From Trametes villosa (taxonomy: Eukaryota > Basidiomycota > Agaricomycetes > Polyporales > Polyporaceae), in NCBI GenBank assembly GCA_002964805.2, contig PUDQ02000001.1, positions 2,442,001 to 2,506,000 on the forward strand: a stretch of DNA of 64,000 nt, in the 5' to 3' direction. The notes beneath the pieces were generated by a model. The model was given only the letters and a program-made list of their open reading frames with translations. It ran no database searches and was not told the DNA's origin. A program made the position numbers and the translations under genes. This document shows, in pieces, positions 11,366-24,291 of the stretch (its first letter is position 1; each line of letters opens with the position of its first letter).

Positions 11366-14300
11366 TCACCAGTCGGGCCACAAGTCCAGGAGGCTATTGC
11401 CCTCTTCTTCAGGGGCATCAGGTTGCTTCATCCACCGGTCGGGGACCTAAACAACACATCAGTACGGGATCCTCGGGGTGTCTGTTCCTCGCCACTCACT
11501 AAGGGGAAGTAGCGTTCCATGGCACTGAGGAAACGATGACGATACTGTTTCGGGCCGATAATAGTCGGCTCGCCCCTGTTGGCGCCGCCGAGGAACGCAG
11601 TGTCCTTCACCCAACTCTCCAGCTTCTTGTCCCACGTATACGTCCTGATGTAGTCTAAAGAAAGGGACGTCAGACGTGACGCAGCGGCATCATACGGATC
11701 AGACGTACCAACAATGCCAACGACAAGCTCGTTCTTGACGCTGTCGACGCCGACAACCAGGGAGTAGTCCATGACGTTGATATCAGCCAAGAACCTGCTG
11801 TCGTTGAACAGCGCGCCCCGGAGGATTCGCTTGGAATGCTCGCGGACATAGAAGGGTGTCAGATGCGCCGCTGCAACCGGCAATTAGACGTGGTCCTGAG
11901 CCAACGTACAGGAAACAGGTACGTACTTTGGACAAGGTTCTCATCCAGAAGGACCTCGTTCTCCCGACCGGTGGACTGCACGTGCCGGTTCCGAGTGGAC
12001 CCCTTCAGATCATAGATCTAGCGGAGATACCATTGAGCGGGAGAAGCACCCAGACACAGCTACTGACTGACCTTAGAGAAGTGTTTGTCGTAGAACAGGT
12101 TTTCCATAACAAGCAGGTTCATCTGTGTCACCTTCGACTTGTTCCCCGGCTGGTGCTTATGTGACTTCCTGAAGGCGATCTTGTAACACCCGAAGATCTT
12201 GGCTAGGAGTGTTGGCCTCTGTACATTATGGTCAGAGATTACGCAAGGTTGTAAGAGCAGTCACGGACCTGAGCAACGACAGCGGAAGACATATAGTCGA
12301 AGTAAGCGGGTGCAAAGGTCTCCATCGCCTGCAGCTCGGCGCGAGACAGCTCCTTGGCGATAAAGCGGTCGTCTATGAAGCCTGTAAGCCATGGCCCAAG
12401 TCGGAGATTTCTTGAGGTACATACCGAGTGTCTTCAAGAAAGCGGAACCTGACTTGCCCCCACTGGCGTCGAACTTGACACATCGAGCCAACGACTCGAT
12501 GATGCTCCGTTCACAGTCATATGTCCGACGCAAGGCATCGAACTGTTCAGGATAGAGCACCGTACAGCTGATCGTAAGCCCGCCACTCTCGAAGGCTAGG
12601 AATCATGTCAGAGAGAGAAGTTCCGCGTCAGGCAGAGAGCGCACAGATTTGCCACGGGAGCTTTGACGAGGGCGCACGGAGCTCCTCTGTGGGATCAGCG
12701 GCGTCTGAGCTGTCGACGTTGACCACGCCCCATGTTGACGACGACTCCGCAACAGACCAATCATCAGGCATGAACGCTTCGCCGCCTTCGGTGACTTTCG
12801 CCTCGCGGGCGGAACGCTTTTCCGCGCGCGACTTCGCCAGCATTTCGCGGTATTGCGGCGAGCTGTGACTGTATTTAGTGGCGCGTACGTTAGCGGGACG
12901 GAATAACTCACTTCAAGGCCAACGCGATGATAGACGTAGGCTCGTCGGTGCGTACCACCATCGAGGAGTCGCGGAAGATGTGTTCTGGATCGGCCATCGG
13001 GTCGTCGAAGTCGGGATCCATACGGCTACGAGGGGGAGCCTGTTGAGGCCAAAGCCCAGTGAGCGCCTTCAGGATAGATGGCCGTCCGATGTCCATATCC
13101 GTCGGCGGCGGGGTCATCGGCAGGGCGCCGTTCTGGGTGGTGGGGGAGAGCATAGGGGAGCTCAGGACAGAAGGAGGAATGTATTCGATGGGGATCTCTT
13201 GGGGAGCGGTAGCGGGTTCTGCCACGACACCCTCCTCGATCTTGTCCATAGGAGTCAGGTCCGACGACGACGGCTTAGCAGTCTGGGGCTCGAGCTCGGC
13301 AGCAGGCTCAACGACCACAGCGGGAGTAGGGAGGGCGTCGGGCTTCTTCTGAGGACTCTTCGGCAGGGGCTGCACCGGCTGGTCCTCATCGTCTCCTCCC
13401 CCTTCGTCATCGGCCTCGCTGGAGTCCGAGCTATCCGACTCATCCTTGATGGCGTCCTTGATACTCTCGAGGACCTCGACCTTGGCGCGTGCCGAGGCGA
13501 CAGGACGAGCACGCTTGCCGCGAATGACAGCGTACCTCCGGTTGGCCCGTTCCGTATCCTTCTGCATACGCTCGAAGTGCTTCGCAATATTCGACACCTT
13601 GCTGCCAGCTCCTTGTGGTCGCCTGAACGTCGACTTTACGTTGATCACGCTAGGGGGACGACTAGGAGGGAGCTTGTCCTTGGGTCCCAGTCGGAGGCTT
13701 GGCTTGTTCCGAAGCCTGGAACTCGGACCCGGAGGTCCAGCCTTACCAGGCGGGGGAGAGATCCGTCCAGGACGCAGCGTAGAGTCGGTGCTCATGCGAG
13801 AGAAGGATGGCCTCTTGTCGGGCGACGTCCTGCGCGATGCGTTCCGCGAGTCCGAAGATGACGCGATAGGAATACGAGTCGGCTGTCCGAGCGTCCGCTT
13901 GGTTAGGTACTTCGGAGCGATGTTAGCCGCGTAACTAGACTCAAAGTCAGACACCGATGACCGCTTGCTCAGGAACTGTTGCTGGCGGGCTTTTCCGCGA
14001 ACGCGAGGGCGAATGAGCGGCGCACTCTCCTGCTCGCTCTCGGAGACGGGGACGGTAGGGGCCAAGGCCGTCTTGGTCAGGTCCTCAACCCCCTGTGGGG
14101 GCAAGTAGTCCTGGTACTTCTTCACCAACTCCGCAACGCTGGGATGAACGGAGACTCGACGTGGTAGACGAGAGGGTGCAGGCTGCGTTGGCCGGCCGAC
14201 TGCGTTAGGTTGTTCCGCCTGCTAGTGGAAACGTTAGCGAACGAGCACACAAGGCCGGCAGCCGTACGCACCGGAGGTGGCGACATCGCATCGTCAGATA

Positions 14301-17300
14301 GAGGTCCATCGCCTCGACCAGCACCGATAGTAGAGTCGCTCTCGGGATCCGACTTCGACGTTTCGGACACGGTGGCAACAGGGATCTCGACGGGCGGGAG
14401 TAGTCCCCCGTCGGTACCTGCAGGCTTCTCCTCCACCTCGCCCTCCACCGGCACAGGCGATTTCTCCTCTGGCTCCTTGCCCTTGCCTTCACTCGGCCCA
14501 GGGAGAGACTCCGACTCAGACACCTCCGACGCAGACGACATCGACGTGAACGAGTCGCCCGTCACCCGCCGCATCGTCGGCATATGCTCCTCCGCCTCCG
14601 ACACGCTCGCAGGAGCCGAGCGGTCAAAGTCCCACGTCCCGTACAGGTCCGCGCGCTTGGGCAGCATTGCGCGCACCGAGCCAAACGCGGTTCGCGGCCG
14701 GTTCCTGTCGGGGTGCATGAAGCGCGGCTTAGGTAGCTTGTCGAAGTCCTGCTGCCACGCCACGATCTTGTCCTGCCGGTACGCGCGGACCTGGTTGAGC
14801 GCGAGCGTGTCGATGGGCGCGGAGTCCTTGTAGACCTTGTCGATGAGCCGCGCGATGTCCTCCTTCTCCCACTCCGCCTTGTTGATCAACGCGTTGATGT
14901 GCGCGGTCAGCAGCGCGTCCGTCTCCTCCTCGCCCGTCGCGGCGTCGATGTTGATGAGCTTCAGGTCGTCGATGAGCGCGGAGTACCACATGTTGTTCCG
15001 GTGGTGCAGCCGCTCGTAATCCGTGTTCTTGATCTCGAGCTTCGTCTCGGGGCGGACGCGGATGCGCATCGGCGGGTAGACGATCTCGTGCAGCACAATC
15101 GGGTCCGTTACGAAACGCACCGTCATGCCCTTGATGGCGAAGAAGCGGACGTGGTGCTGGTAGATGTTGTGGAGGCAGCCGGCGCCCTGGACCAGCTGCA
15201 CGTCGGCAGGATAGAAGTGCAACTCGAGGAACTTGGCGAAGGAGTACCGCTGCATCTCCGGGGAGACGGGGATGAACGGGGTCGCCGACCCGCAGACACG
15301 GCAGGCGCTCCAGGTGATGATAGTGTCGGGCGACGGGAGGTGGTTCATGTGGTTGATGATCTGGCCGTCCCACTGCTCGACCGCGACGCACAGGCGGGTC
15401 TCGTTGTGCACGTACACCTTGCAATGGCGGGCCAGCGGCTGGTTGCAGCTCTTGTTCTCGCAGATCGCCTTCGGGTCGAGGAACTGCCTGAGCGTGTCCA
15501 TGACGGAGTTCTCGATGAACTGCCCGAGCGTGCAGTCGTTCTCGCCGTAGAACGTGATGTACTCCTGGTTGGGCGGGAAGCAGGCGCGGTGGAGCCCGAG
15601 CTCGTCCATCGGGAGCGTGAGCTCCCAGAGGCTGATGCACTGGTACTTCTCGACCTGGAAGTCATCGCGATTCTTGCGGAGATACCACTCCCAGATGCGG
15701 CGCTGCTCCGAGTGTTGCCACTTCACGTACTGATAGCGGCTCTCGAGCGCGATATCCTGCACGGTCTTCAGCTGCACCGTAGGCCTATCGAGGGGCGTGC
15801 GCGGGAGGGGGGACGCAGTCAACGCCTGCGGATAGAGGCTGGGGGAGGCGGTGGGAGGGAGATCGAAGTAGCCCGGCCGCTGGTCGAGCATGGGCGTGCC
15901 GTCTTCGGTCGAGGGCGTGCGGGGGAGATCCGGTAGGGGAAGAGACTCGATTTGGGCAGCAACGTCGTCCGGGTCCGGCGTGGGGAGCGATATCTGTATC
16001 GTCGCGGTCGACTCCTCCGGCTTGTGCGCGGCATTGCCGCGTTCCTCCCGGCGGATTACCTCGTCCTCCCACTCGCGCTTCACACGCATGAGCTCGTCGT
16101 CCAGCTCCTTCATCCTGCGGATCGGGTAGGGCGGCGGGAACCGCAAGGTCGCAGACACGGAGATGAACGTCTTCCTGTACGGTTCCAGGGAGTCTTGGAT
16201 GCGTCGCGAGAGCCGTATCTGCTCAGCGTCCTCATCCGGGAGATCCTCAATGTGGTGGTCTCGGACGGAACCTGTCCCGTCCTCGTGCAGGAAGGCCGGG
16301 AGGTGGGTGGAAGAGAAGAAAGCGTTCTGCGTGGCAGCGAAGCCGTTCCCAGCAATCGGTGTAGTGGCGTCCGCGGAGAACGTAGGCGGCGTAGCTTCTG
16401 CGGTGAGCGGAGGGAGGGTAATGACGGAGTCCTTCCAGAGATGGGTCTCCAGCTTCAGGTTGCGGACCATGAACGCCAGGAACCGGGTCACCTTCTTGAC
16501 CCTGCGCAACGTCTCGATGTCGCCGCCGCGCAGGAGGATGGTACAGCCCATTTCGCTATTGCACCCCTCGAAGCGCATGTACGTCTTACGCCGGCCAGGG
16601 ATTAAGGGGTGATCGAACGTCTGCAGGCGGAAACGAGCGCAATGCCCGAGGCGCGGCTCCAACGCCAGCTTGTCCATGGAGGAGAAGACGTCGCCCTGCG
16701 TCATGCGGGCCACGAACTGCACCGCGGACGGCTTCACCGCGCGCGCGACCGCGATCTGACGCTTCGCAAGCGCATCCAAAGCAAGCCTAGACACCGACTT
16801 CTCCGCAAGGACGACATGCGGCCGCAGAGCCGCAATTCGGCTCGCCAGGTTTCCCAGGTACTCCTTCTCTTGTCGGAAGATCTGCCCGAAGTGCATGTAC
16901 TGACCTTCCACACGGTGGAACTCCAGAGGGAACGTGACGAGCATGACGCGGGGGTTCCGCAGGTTCCGCGACATCTGCTTATGGGCGACGTTCTTGGTGA
17001 TAACGGCTCCATCGACGTACTCAGAGTCCTTCGGCGCGCCACCCGGTATCTTCTTGATCTTCACGTATCGCCGAACGTCCATGTCTGCCCCCTGTCGGTG
17101 CGGATGAGCTGTGAACGTAAGCTCCCTCGCGATACGCAGCGCGAGTTTGAGCAGCGTCTCCTCCCACTCCCGGATGTTGGGAATATTCTCAGCCGTAAGC
17201 ATCTGTCGGAGCATGATACGCAGGTGGAACATGGAGAGGAGATTGAGCTCCTGGGCATAGCTGTGTACAATTGCCGTTAGCATAAGTTATCTCGAAGATG

Positions 17301-18895
17301 GCGGCTGGACCCTATCTAGCCACTCACGCAGTGCTTTCCCGCCTCGTACGCCAGCCGGGCTCACCGAAGGCGCCGATGCTGAAGCTTTCCCCGAGGCGGC
17401 TCTGCACGCGGCTACGGATGAAGGGCGGCGAGCCTTCAAAATCCGCGTAGGAGTTGAAACGCGAGCGCAGAACTCCTGGACTTTCGATGGCGGACGGCTG
17501 TTCCGGGGAACTGACCGGGAACTGGACAGAGCTTGTCGCACCCTCGATTGTTACCGGAACCGTCACCGGAAACTCGATTGGTGCATTCGACCCTCCTGCC
17601 ACTGGCGAGTTGTCCCGCTGGAACTTGTCAGCCATAACGAGGGACTCCTTGTCTTCCTCAGTTAGAGCTCTCCGGAAGGGTACCGGGTTCTCGCGGATGA
17701 ACCGAGCGGTTGCAAACCCGTCCATAGGCGTCATGGGCCGAGAGCCGAAACCGCTATCGTCAGATCCCGAGTATGGTCTCATACTCCTGGTTTCAGCGAT
17801 GGAGAACAGGTTGAATGGCTCGTCGGTGCGCCCGAAGAGCTGGGACGCGGCGAAGGGTGACTGTGGGTGAGCATAGAGATTGAGCGAGCGCGACTCCGAC
17901 CCGAACTGGTGGGCCGCAAAGGGCGAGGTCATGGATGACATGATTGACCGCCGGTCATCTTCATCTTCGTCGTCGTCCACTTTGGCGAGCTTGTCCAGAC
18001 ATAGGTTACATATGCGAACCATGCCCTCTTGACCGAAACGCGCGCCCTTGATGATGTTGGAGGCGCAGCGGGAGCAGAAGATCTGGCCTAAACAGGGGAT
18101 TCAATTTACAAACCCACCTTGACATAGCGCAGCACGTACCGCATATCCGGCAATGGTGCTTCCGGCGCCAAGTGGTGAAGACACTCTTGCAGTCGTAGCA
18201 CTCTTTACAGAGCTCATCGTCCATCCAATAGTCGCGGGACAGTCCTGCGAAGACGCTGAGTTTGACAGTAAGAAAGGCAGGCTGTACTCACCCTCTCCCC
18301 GAATCCTCCGAATGACCTTGGAGACGGAAGCGGACCTCTTGAAGCTCACGTTGGTCCGGATGCTCCGCGCGTCGCTGTCTTGGATGGGAAAGCCTGGGAT
18401 AGCATACCCGCCTCCGTCCGGGGTTTCAGACCCATACAGTGCTCCCCGAGATGGTGGTCGATCGTACTCTCCTGTGTAAGACGGGGTCTCGGAGACCACG
18501 GGAGTGAGAGAGACAAGAGGCGGGGCAGGGTTGGAGGTATTGATAGTGAATGGCGTAGGTCTATCTGGGCCGGACTTGTTGGACTGATTAGAGCCCGAGT
18601 ACTGGAGAGACGGCCGGCGCTGCTCCGAGGTTGTGTTCCCCGAGAATGTACTGGGGTGCGCAGGTGCTGTAGACGGTCCTGCGGAGGAGAGTGGGGCAGA
18701 AAGGGTATTCTTGACCTTGGAGAAGAGAGAAGATACGAGAGCATAGGAAGACTGATCGTGCTCGTCCTCCTCCGAGAAGGGGTTGAAGGAGGTCAAGCTG
18801 GTAACATCGTCGACGACCTTGGTGCTGCTGCGCGAGCGGGAGGAGGGGGGGCTGTGGGAGGGGATGACCGAGACGTTGTCTGGGTGGTCTGCCAT
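11366..18895 (-). CDS. FAB1: 1-phosphatidylinositol-3-phosphate 5-kinase (Fab1/PIKfyve)
   Basis: Makes PtdIns(3,5)P2 from PtdIns3P on vacuole/endosome membranes. Domain order is the family's: (1) disordered Ser-rich N-terminus; (2) FYVE zinc finger near 18240-18000 ([20 protein letters not shown], then [12 protein letters not shown]) for PtdIns3P binding; (3) TCP-1/CCT-like domain near 17000-16400 ([30 protein letters not shown]); (4) Cys-rich region around 15500-15100 ([37 protein letters not shown]); (5) C-terminal PIP kinase: [10 protein letters not shown] with the likely ATP-site Lys, [10 protein letters not shown], and [12 protein letters not shown] with the metal-binding Asp. The last exon supplies VPDRWMKQP and ends at TGA 11366-11368. 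Length is about 2,300 aa, as in yeast Fab1 (2,278 aa). About a dozen introns; internal boundaries approximate. Confidence 0.95.
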
Positions 18896-19160
18896 AGATT
18901 GGCGGGGGCGCGGGGGCGTTCAGGTCGTGGCGGTCATGAAAGCGGGATGGGTGGCGGAGTGGAGGAGCGCACGCAGCCGACCGAGCACTGACGCGATAGT
19001 GCTGCCCAAATCCGGCGACGCGTCAATCACGCGACGCGCATCCTCGGGTCCTGTGCCACTCTCCCTCCAGCTCCCCCACCACGCCCGCCCGCGCGGACAC
19101 ACGTTTGCGGCCGTAACCTCTTTCTTATCTTCTACGCACCCCACACTACTCTGATCGACC

Positions 19161-21188
19161 ATGGATGACGATGATGCCGATTACATGCAAGGAAGCGACG
19201 AGGAGGTGTGTACACCCAGCACCGCTGCAGCATCTCTCGCTCATCAGCTGCTACCGGCCTAGGATTACGGCTTTGCATACTCTGATGACGAGGATGCGGA
19301 CGAGGCAGGAAGCGCAGATGTCGAGAACATGTATTACACGGCGAAGGGTGCGCGCCCTTCTCACCGGCATTGTGGCGTGCGCTGATCCGACTACAGGCAA
19401 GAAGGAGGATAACCCTGAGCAAGCTCTGAAGGAGTTCCGCGCGATCGTAGAACAAGAAGAGGAAAAGGGAGATTGGTACGTGCCGCTAGCTATATCCGAT
19501 CTGGAAAGTACGCTTACACGGGTGGCAGGGGTTTCAAGGCATTGAAGCAGTCCACCAAGCTCCTCTTCCTGACCCTGCACAGACCAGCAGATGCGCTGAA
19601 GACATACACTGAGCTACTGTCGTATACTAAGTCCGCCGTAACACGAAACTATGCCGAGAAGACCATCAACAGCATCCTTGACTATGTCGGCGGCAGCAAG
19701 AGTGGTCCAGTCGAAGTCGATATCTTGGAACGTTTCTATGAGGCCACCAAGGCGGCGCTGGCGGAGGCTAAGAACGATGTCAGAGAACTCGCCTTCACAT
19801 CCGCCCAGTACCTGCTGACCGTATACTTGTGTTGCAGCGGTTATCGGCAAAGACCAATTTGAAGCTGGCCAAGCTGTGGCTAGATCGTAAGGAATACGGC
19901 CGTCTACAGAAGGTCCGCGTCGAAAGGTTTTACCTTGCTTACCGTCATTGAATATCTAACCCATTCAACTAGATCTTGAACGAGCTCTATCGGGCAACTA
20001 TCGGCGAGAACGCCGACGACCAGGCTCAGAAGGGTACACAGTTGCTGGAGATCTATGCCCTGGAAATCCAAATGCACAACGAGCGGAAGAACTACAAGAA
20101 GCTCAAGGTATGTCTGCCTTCGAGTGCTGCTCGAGCGGCGCTTAACGTCTATCGACGTTGTAGGAGATCTACAACGCCTCAAACGCCGTACGCTCCGCGA
20201 TCCCACATCCTCGCATCATGGGCGTGATCAAGGAGTGCGGAGGGAAGATGTGGATGGGCGAACGTCCGTTCTCAGGACATTCGAAGGCGGCGCCACAACT
20301 AATAAGAGCCATTAGGACAATGGAATCGCGCAAGCGAGGACTTCTTCGAGTCGTTCAAGAACTACGACGAAGCCGGCTCTCCTCAGCGAATACAGGTGCT
20401 CAAGTACCTTGTGCTCGCCAACATGTTGACAGGGAGTGAGGTCAACCCCTTCGACAGTCAAGAGACGAAACCGTTAGTTGTGACAAGATCAACTTCATCA
20501 ACCCGCTCACCCATTCATTCGACAGGTACAAGAACGACTCTCAGATCAAGGCCATGACGGATCTGGTGGACGCTTACCAACGGCGTGAGGTGCACGCAGC
20601 TGAGAGGATTTTGCGAGGTCAGCCTGTTTTCTCCATGTTACACTATATCTTCTGACGCCGCTACAGAGAACAAGGCGACCATTATGGATGACTCGTTCAT
20701 CAAGCAGTACATCGGCGAGCTCCTGCGCAGTCTGCGGACGCAGTACTTGATTGACCTCATCAAGCCTTACACTCGGCTCGAGCTGGCGTTCCTTGCCAAG
20801 GTTCGGCGCTCGTTCTTGTTCACGATGACGCAGTCACTCACCCGGAGCCTGCAGCAACTGAACGTCGAGAACGAGGAGGTCGAGGAGCTGCTCATCGGCT
20901 TGATCCTTGAGGGCAAGGTCGAGGGCCGCATCGACCAAGTCGCCATGCGTCTCGAGCTGGAACCCAAGTACGCGTTTCGCCGGCTCCAGCGTCAGTTTCA
21001 TGGCTAACTTGACGCCCATTTACCACAGACATAGCCTCCAGAAGAAGCGGTACAGCGCTCTCGACAAATGGTCGTCCGCGCTCGACTCCATACATACCAC
21101 CGTCCTTGGCAAGAACCACAGCGGGCAGCGTGGCGACTTCGGCTTCGGGCTTCCGAGCGACAGCCTCGCCGGAGAGGGAAGATGGTGA
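19161..21188 (+). CDS. CSN2: COP9 signalosome subunit 2 (PCI-domain protein)
   Basis: CSN2 is a scaffold subunit of the COP9 signalosome, which removes NEDD8 from cullins. The acidic N-terminus ([15 protein letters not shown], then [11 protein letters not shown]), [20 protein letters not shown] and [16 protein letters not shown] match the family closely. Helical repeats follow ([19 protein letters not shown]), then a C-terminal PCI domain ([20 protein letters not shown]). Exon 1 is 19161-19205, exon 2 19263-19347, exon 3 starts at 19397; at least ten exons in all. The gene starts 265 bp from FAB1 in divergent orientation, so the two probably share a promoter region. The exact last splice near 21000 is inferred. 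Confidence 0.93.
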
Positions 21189-21556
21189 GGTCGTTTGTCG
21201 ACATCATGTACTCGCGTTTCCGGCCTTCATGCCCTCGTGCTCTCGATCGCTTTCTCTGTATCATTACGCTCCTCTGACAATCATCATCGTGTACCAATCT
21301 CTCCGCTGGCACGTTTCCTACAATGCAGGCGGCACGCCCCAGGCACATCTTCCAGCGTCCAATGGGGCAAGACACCGAAATGACATGGTAAATGGTCGGT
21401 GGGCGCACACTCAATTAATCCCGGTGTATAGATGGATATGGTAGTAAGAGCCCGCGAGGCGACCGCGAACGGGGAAGCCGGACGCTTGACTCTTGACGCA
21501 GACGCTGCGCTTCAGCTCGACGCCCACATAACGAGTAACGAAGTTCACGTACCGAT
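21189..21556. other. Convergent intergenic region, CSN2 / mL40
   Basis: Holds the 3' ends of two converging genes. No open gene structure or RNA gene recognised. Confidence 0.5.
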
Positions 21557-22117
21557 CTATGGGGGGCGTGCCACGGGCGTGAACTCGTAGGTCCAGCCAT
21601 TCCGGGGAGGCGTGTCCGTCGGAATACGTAGCTCTCTCGGGAACAGCCCGCGTATCCTCGCCTCGACGGCCTTCTTCTCCGGACCCTTGAGCTTCTTGAG
21701 CAGCTCCTGTTCTGCCGCGCTCCTCGCACGCGGGTCCTCGTTGGTGTTCGCCTCGGCGTACAGCGCGGGCGCGACCTGGCGCAGCGTCTCCATCGCGTTC
21801 TGCACGGACGCGAACTTGCGCTCGAGCTCGGCCATGCGCGCGCGGCGGACGTGCCGCTGGTGCAGAAACCACGCCCGCTCGATCGTCTCGTGCGCCTGCG
21901 CGGAGGGGATGGCGCGCTGGAGTCGCCGGCCGACGTCTGGCCTCCAGGTGCCTACGGGCGAGGCCCGGTTGCGGATGTTGGACGGGTAGAGGGCGCGGCG
22001 GATGATGTCGTTGCGCGGGTCCGCGTTCGACTCCTGGCGGCCGGCATAGCGCACGGAGGACTGGGCGACGCGCAGCGGCAGCTTTTGCTTGCCCAGCGCG
22101 AGCAGCGGCGAGGACAT
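21557..22117 (-). CDS. MRPL28: Mitochondrial large ribosomal subunit protein mL40 (MRPL28/MRPL40 family)
   Basis: Single-exon 186-aa protein. The first ~35 residues (MSSPLLALGKQKLPLRVAQS) are rich in Leu, Ser and Arg without acids, as expected of a mitochondrial presequence. The core IIRRALYPSNIRNR, then ERAWFLHQRHVRRARMAELE and FASVQNAMETLRQ is the mL40 signature. The C-terminus has a charged helix and ends FTPVARPP. An in-frame upstream ATG would add residues lacking the presequence look, so I chose ATG 22115-22117. Its divergent neighbour across 2.2 kb is also mitoribosomal (uL1m). Confidence 0.85.
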   Translation of the reverse strand: MSSPLLALGKQKLPLRVAQSSVRYAGRQESNADPRNDIIRRALYPSNIRNRASPVGTWRPDVGRRLQRAIPSAQAHETIERAWFLHQRHVRRARMAELERKFASVQNAMETLRQVAPALYAEANTNEDPRARSAAEQELLKKLKGPEKKAVEARIRGLFPRELRIPTDTPPRNGWTYEFTPVARPP

Positions 22118-24291
22118 GGTGGAGGCGAGGACGAGAGCGATTTTGGGACTCCGACGCGCGTGTCGGGCGCTCTCCTCGGCGGCGTGCACACTGCACAAGC
22201 GCCCTCGTCCTCTCTACCGCCGCCACTGCCGCCAAGTCGTGCGCTCCGGACTGTTGGATGTGCACCGTGGCCGCCTTGCTCTTCGTAACCCCCTGTCTCA
22301 GCGTTCATCTTTTTTCGTATAAAATCTGTCACACTGCACGTCTATCCAACGAGCAGCTCCGGGATAGTCGTAATCGACGCCGGCTGAGGCGCCGCACGGC
22401 CCTCGCCCCGAGCCTGTTGCACTCCAGCCTGTTGTATCCTGCAAGCCATCGACATGGAAAATATTGCCCTGCGGCTGAGTATCACGGGCTCGTATCAATG
22501 CGCGGGCCCAGTCCCAACCGTGAGTATATTCATAGCGCGGAGTCCGCATCGTGCTTTTCTCCGGAGAAGGGCTGACCTGGAATTCGTGGGTCTCCTGCAG
22601 GTCGGTACAATGGCCGATACCGCTTTGTCTATGCACTCTCACTACGTCACACAGGCTGCATGCCCGTTTTTGGCGGGTTCCAACCGTTACATCTTCCGGA
22701 TCTCACCCTCACGAGTCAGTTTCCTCCTCCCGCGTCTATCCATGGCTCCGTGATTCCCAGAGGGTACACCTCCCCACCAATCCTACGCGTCACACAGATG
22801 AGTAACACCGAGATTAATCTCTTCTATCATTGAACTCTGTCAGGACCCACGCTCCATGGGAGCAGGCCGCCTGCGGTCCTGCAGGGTGTCAAGTCAGCCA
22901 GAGCTGCATGGACACGGACTACTCATCGGAATCCGATGCCCATGCAACGTGCTGGGCGGACGGAATCCTGAGCTCAGTCCGTGTTATGTAAAGTTCCGCT
23001 CCGCAAGTCCAGAGACATCGCGACCAGACGATCGAACGGTACGCGCGAAGTCGAGCGGACCTACGAACCCTTGATGCGCAGTAGTGCAACATACGCCTGT
23101 CGAGGGAGAGACGCGTGCGCAGGTGAGAGCTCAATTGAAAGCTGACGTTCACGCCAGACCATGCGCTTTTTTTGGCAGCTCGGCGGTCGCGGTCCCCAAC
23201 GGCGTATGGTCAGACTCCTACCTGACAGTGGGAAGCCGCCGAGGTTCAGCGTAAGAGGCCCGAAATCTTCTGATTGACTGCACGGCCCTTATCCTTGGTA
23301 CGCCCCCAAACACGCCAATCTGTGGGCTCACGAGGTACAGGGCGTCCACAAGAGATCCCTCAAGCAGGGGTACCGGAGAAGCTGGGCGATACTCCACGGT
23401 CGTCACGGTCGTGTTGCCCAGTTGAAACACAGGTTCTCGGCGCGGCATATGAACGGCCTGTCAACAGTATCCTGAGCCATAGCCTGACGCATTCTCGCCT
23501 CGCGGGGGCAGGGTCGTGGGCGGCCGAGATGGCTATGGGCTGTGGTTCCATCTATCATAATCGCTCCCACAATGTGGCAGTTCGTGAGCGATTTCTCGCC
23601 TTTTTCATCCTCTCAGACAGATACGTCCGCTGATAGCGCGTTCTCCGCAGCCTGCCCATGTTGGTACCCCCGCTCGACTGAGCTACGTGCCCAGAGACGT
23701 CGCCGATGCCACTCTCAGACACACAGCGTGCGGCCCCTCGCGCTCTGGATGGATCATTCCTGTCTCGCCTAAGGTTGCCCGTGGGTCTGAACGGAACGGA
23801 AATTGCACCGACACGAGCGCTTTGACCGTGACGACTCGGAACCCGTCTGCCCTTCGGGTTTCCCCTCAGACACACAGCAGAAATCATTGTATTCCGGCTA
23901 TACATCCCAGACCATCGGCTGGAACGTCCTGGGGATACTACGCTTAGTGAAACGAATTGAGGGTGGCTTAAAAAGGAGAACGATTGTGCTGAAGTTACGG
24001 GACTACCATTGCGACGTTTCACGGGATACTAGGAACGACGTTCGGCCTTCACTCCCTAGTCCGCAACCACTAGAAGCGTAATCATAAGGATATGTTTGCC
24101 TGCATATTATAGACGCTCCAATCCTTAGTGGAGTGGGGGCACTCCAGAAGGCCGACCACCATGTGCAGTCCGAGGTGAAGTGCCAGCGACAGACGCCGGA
24201 TGATCGTACTTACCTTTCCTGGAAAATCTCGGGAGGACGAGAGCGCGGGCGCTTCGGCTAGCGCACTACTCGACCTTGCTCCTCGATCCCC
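22118..24291. other. 2.2-kb gene-free region between mL40 and uL1m
   Basis: No reading frame here resembles a protein or splices into one, and base composition is less GC-rich than the exons. The only clear contents are the two divergent promoters at the ends. It could be relic mobile DNA, but no terminal repeats or transposase/RT motifs were seen. Confidence 0.5.

Noticed and set aside
14729..15936. Long frames on both strands inside FAB1
   Set aside because: FAB1's own frame has continuous, family-specific sequence here; the others are shadows.
23555..24022. 155-aa minus frame in the mL40-uL1m gap
   Set aside because: Arg/Ser-rich, no recognisable motif, no introns where real genes here nearly always have them.
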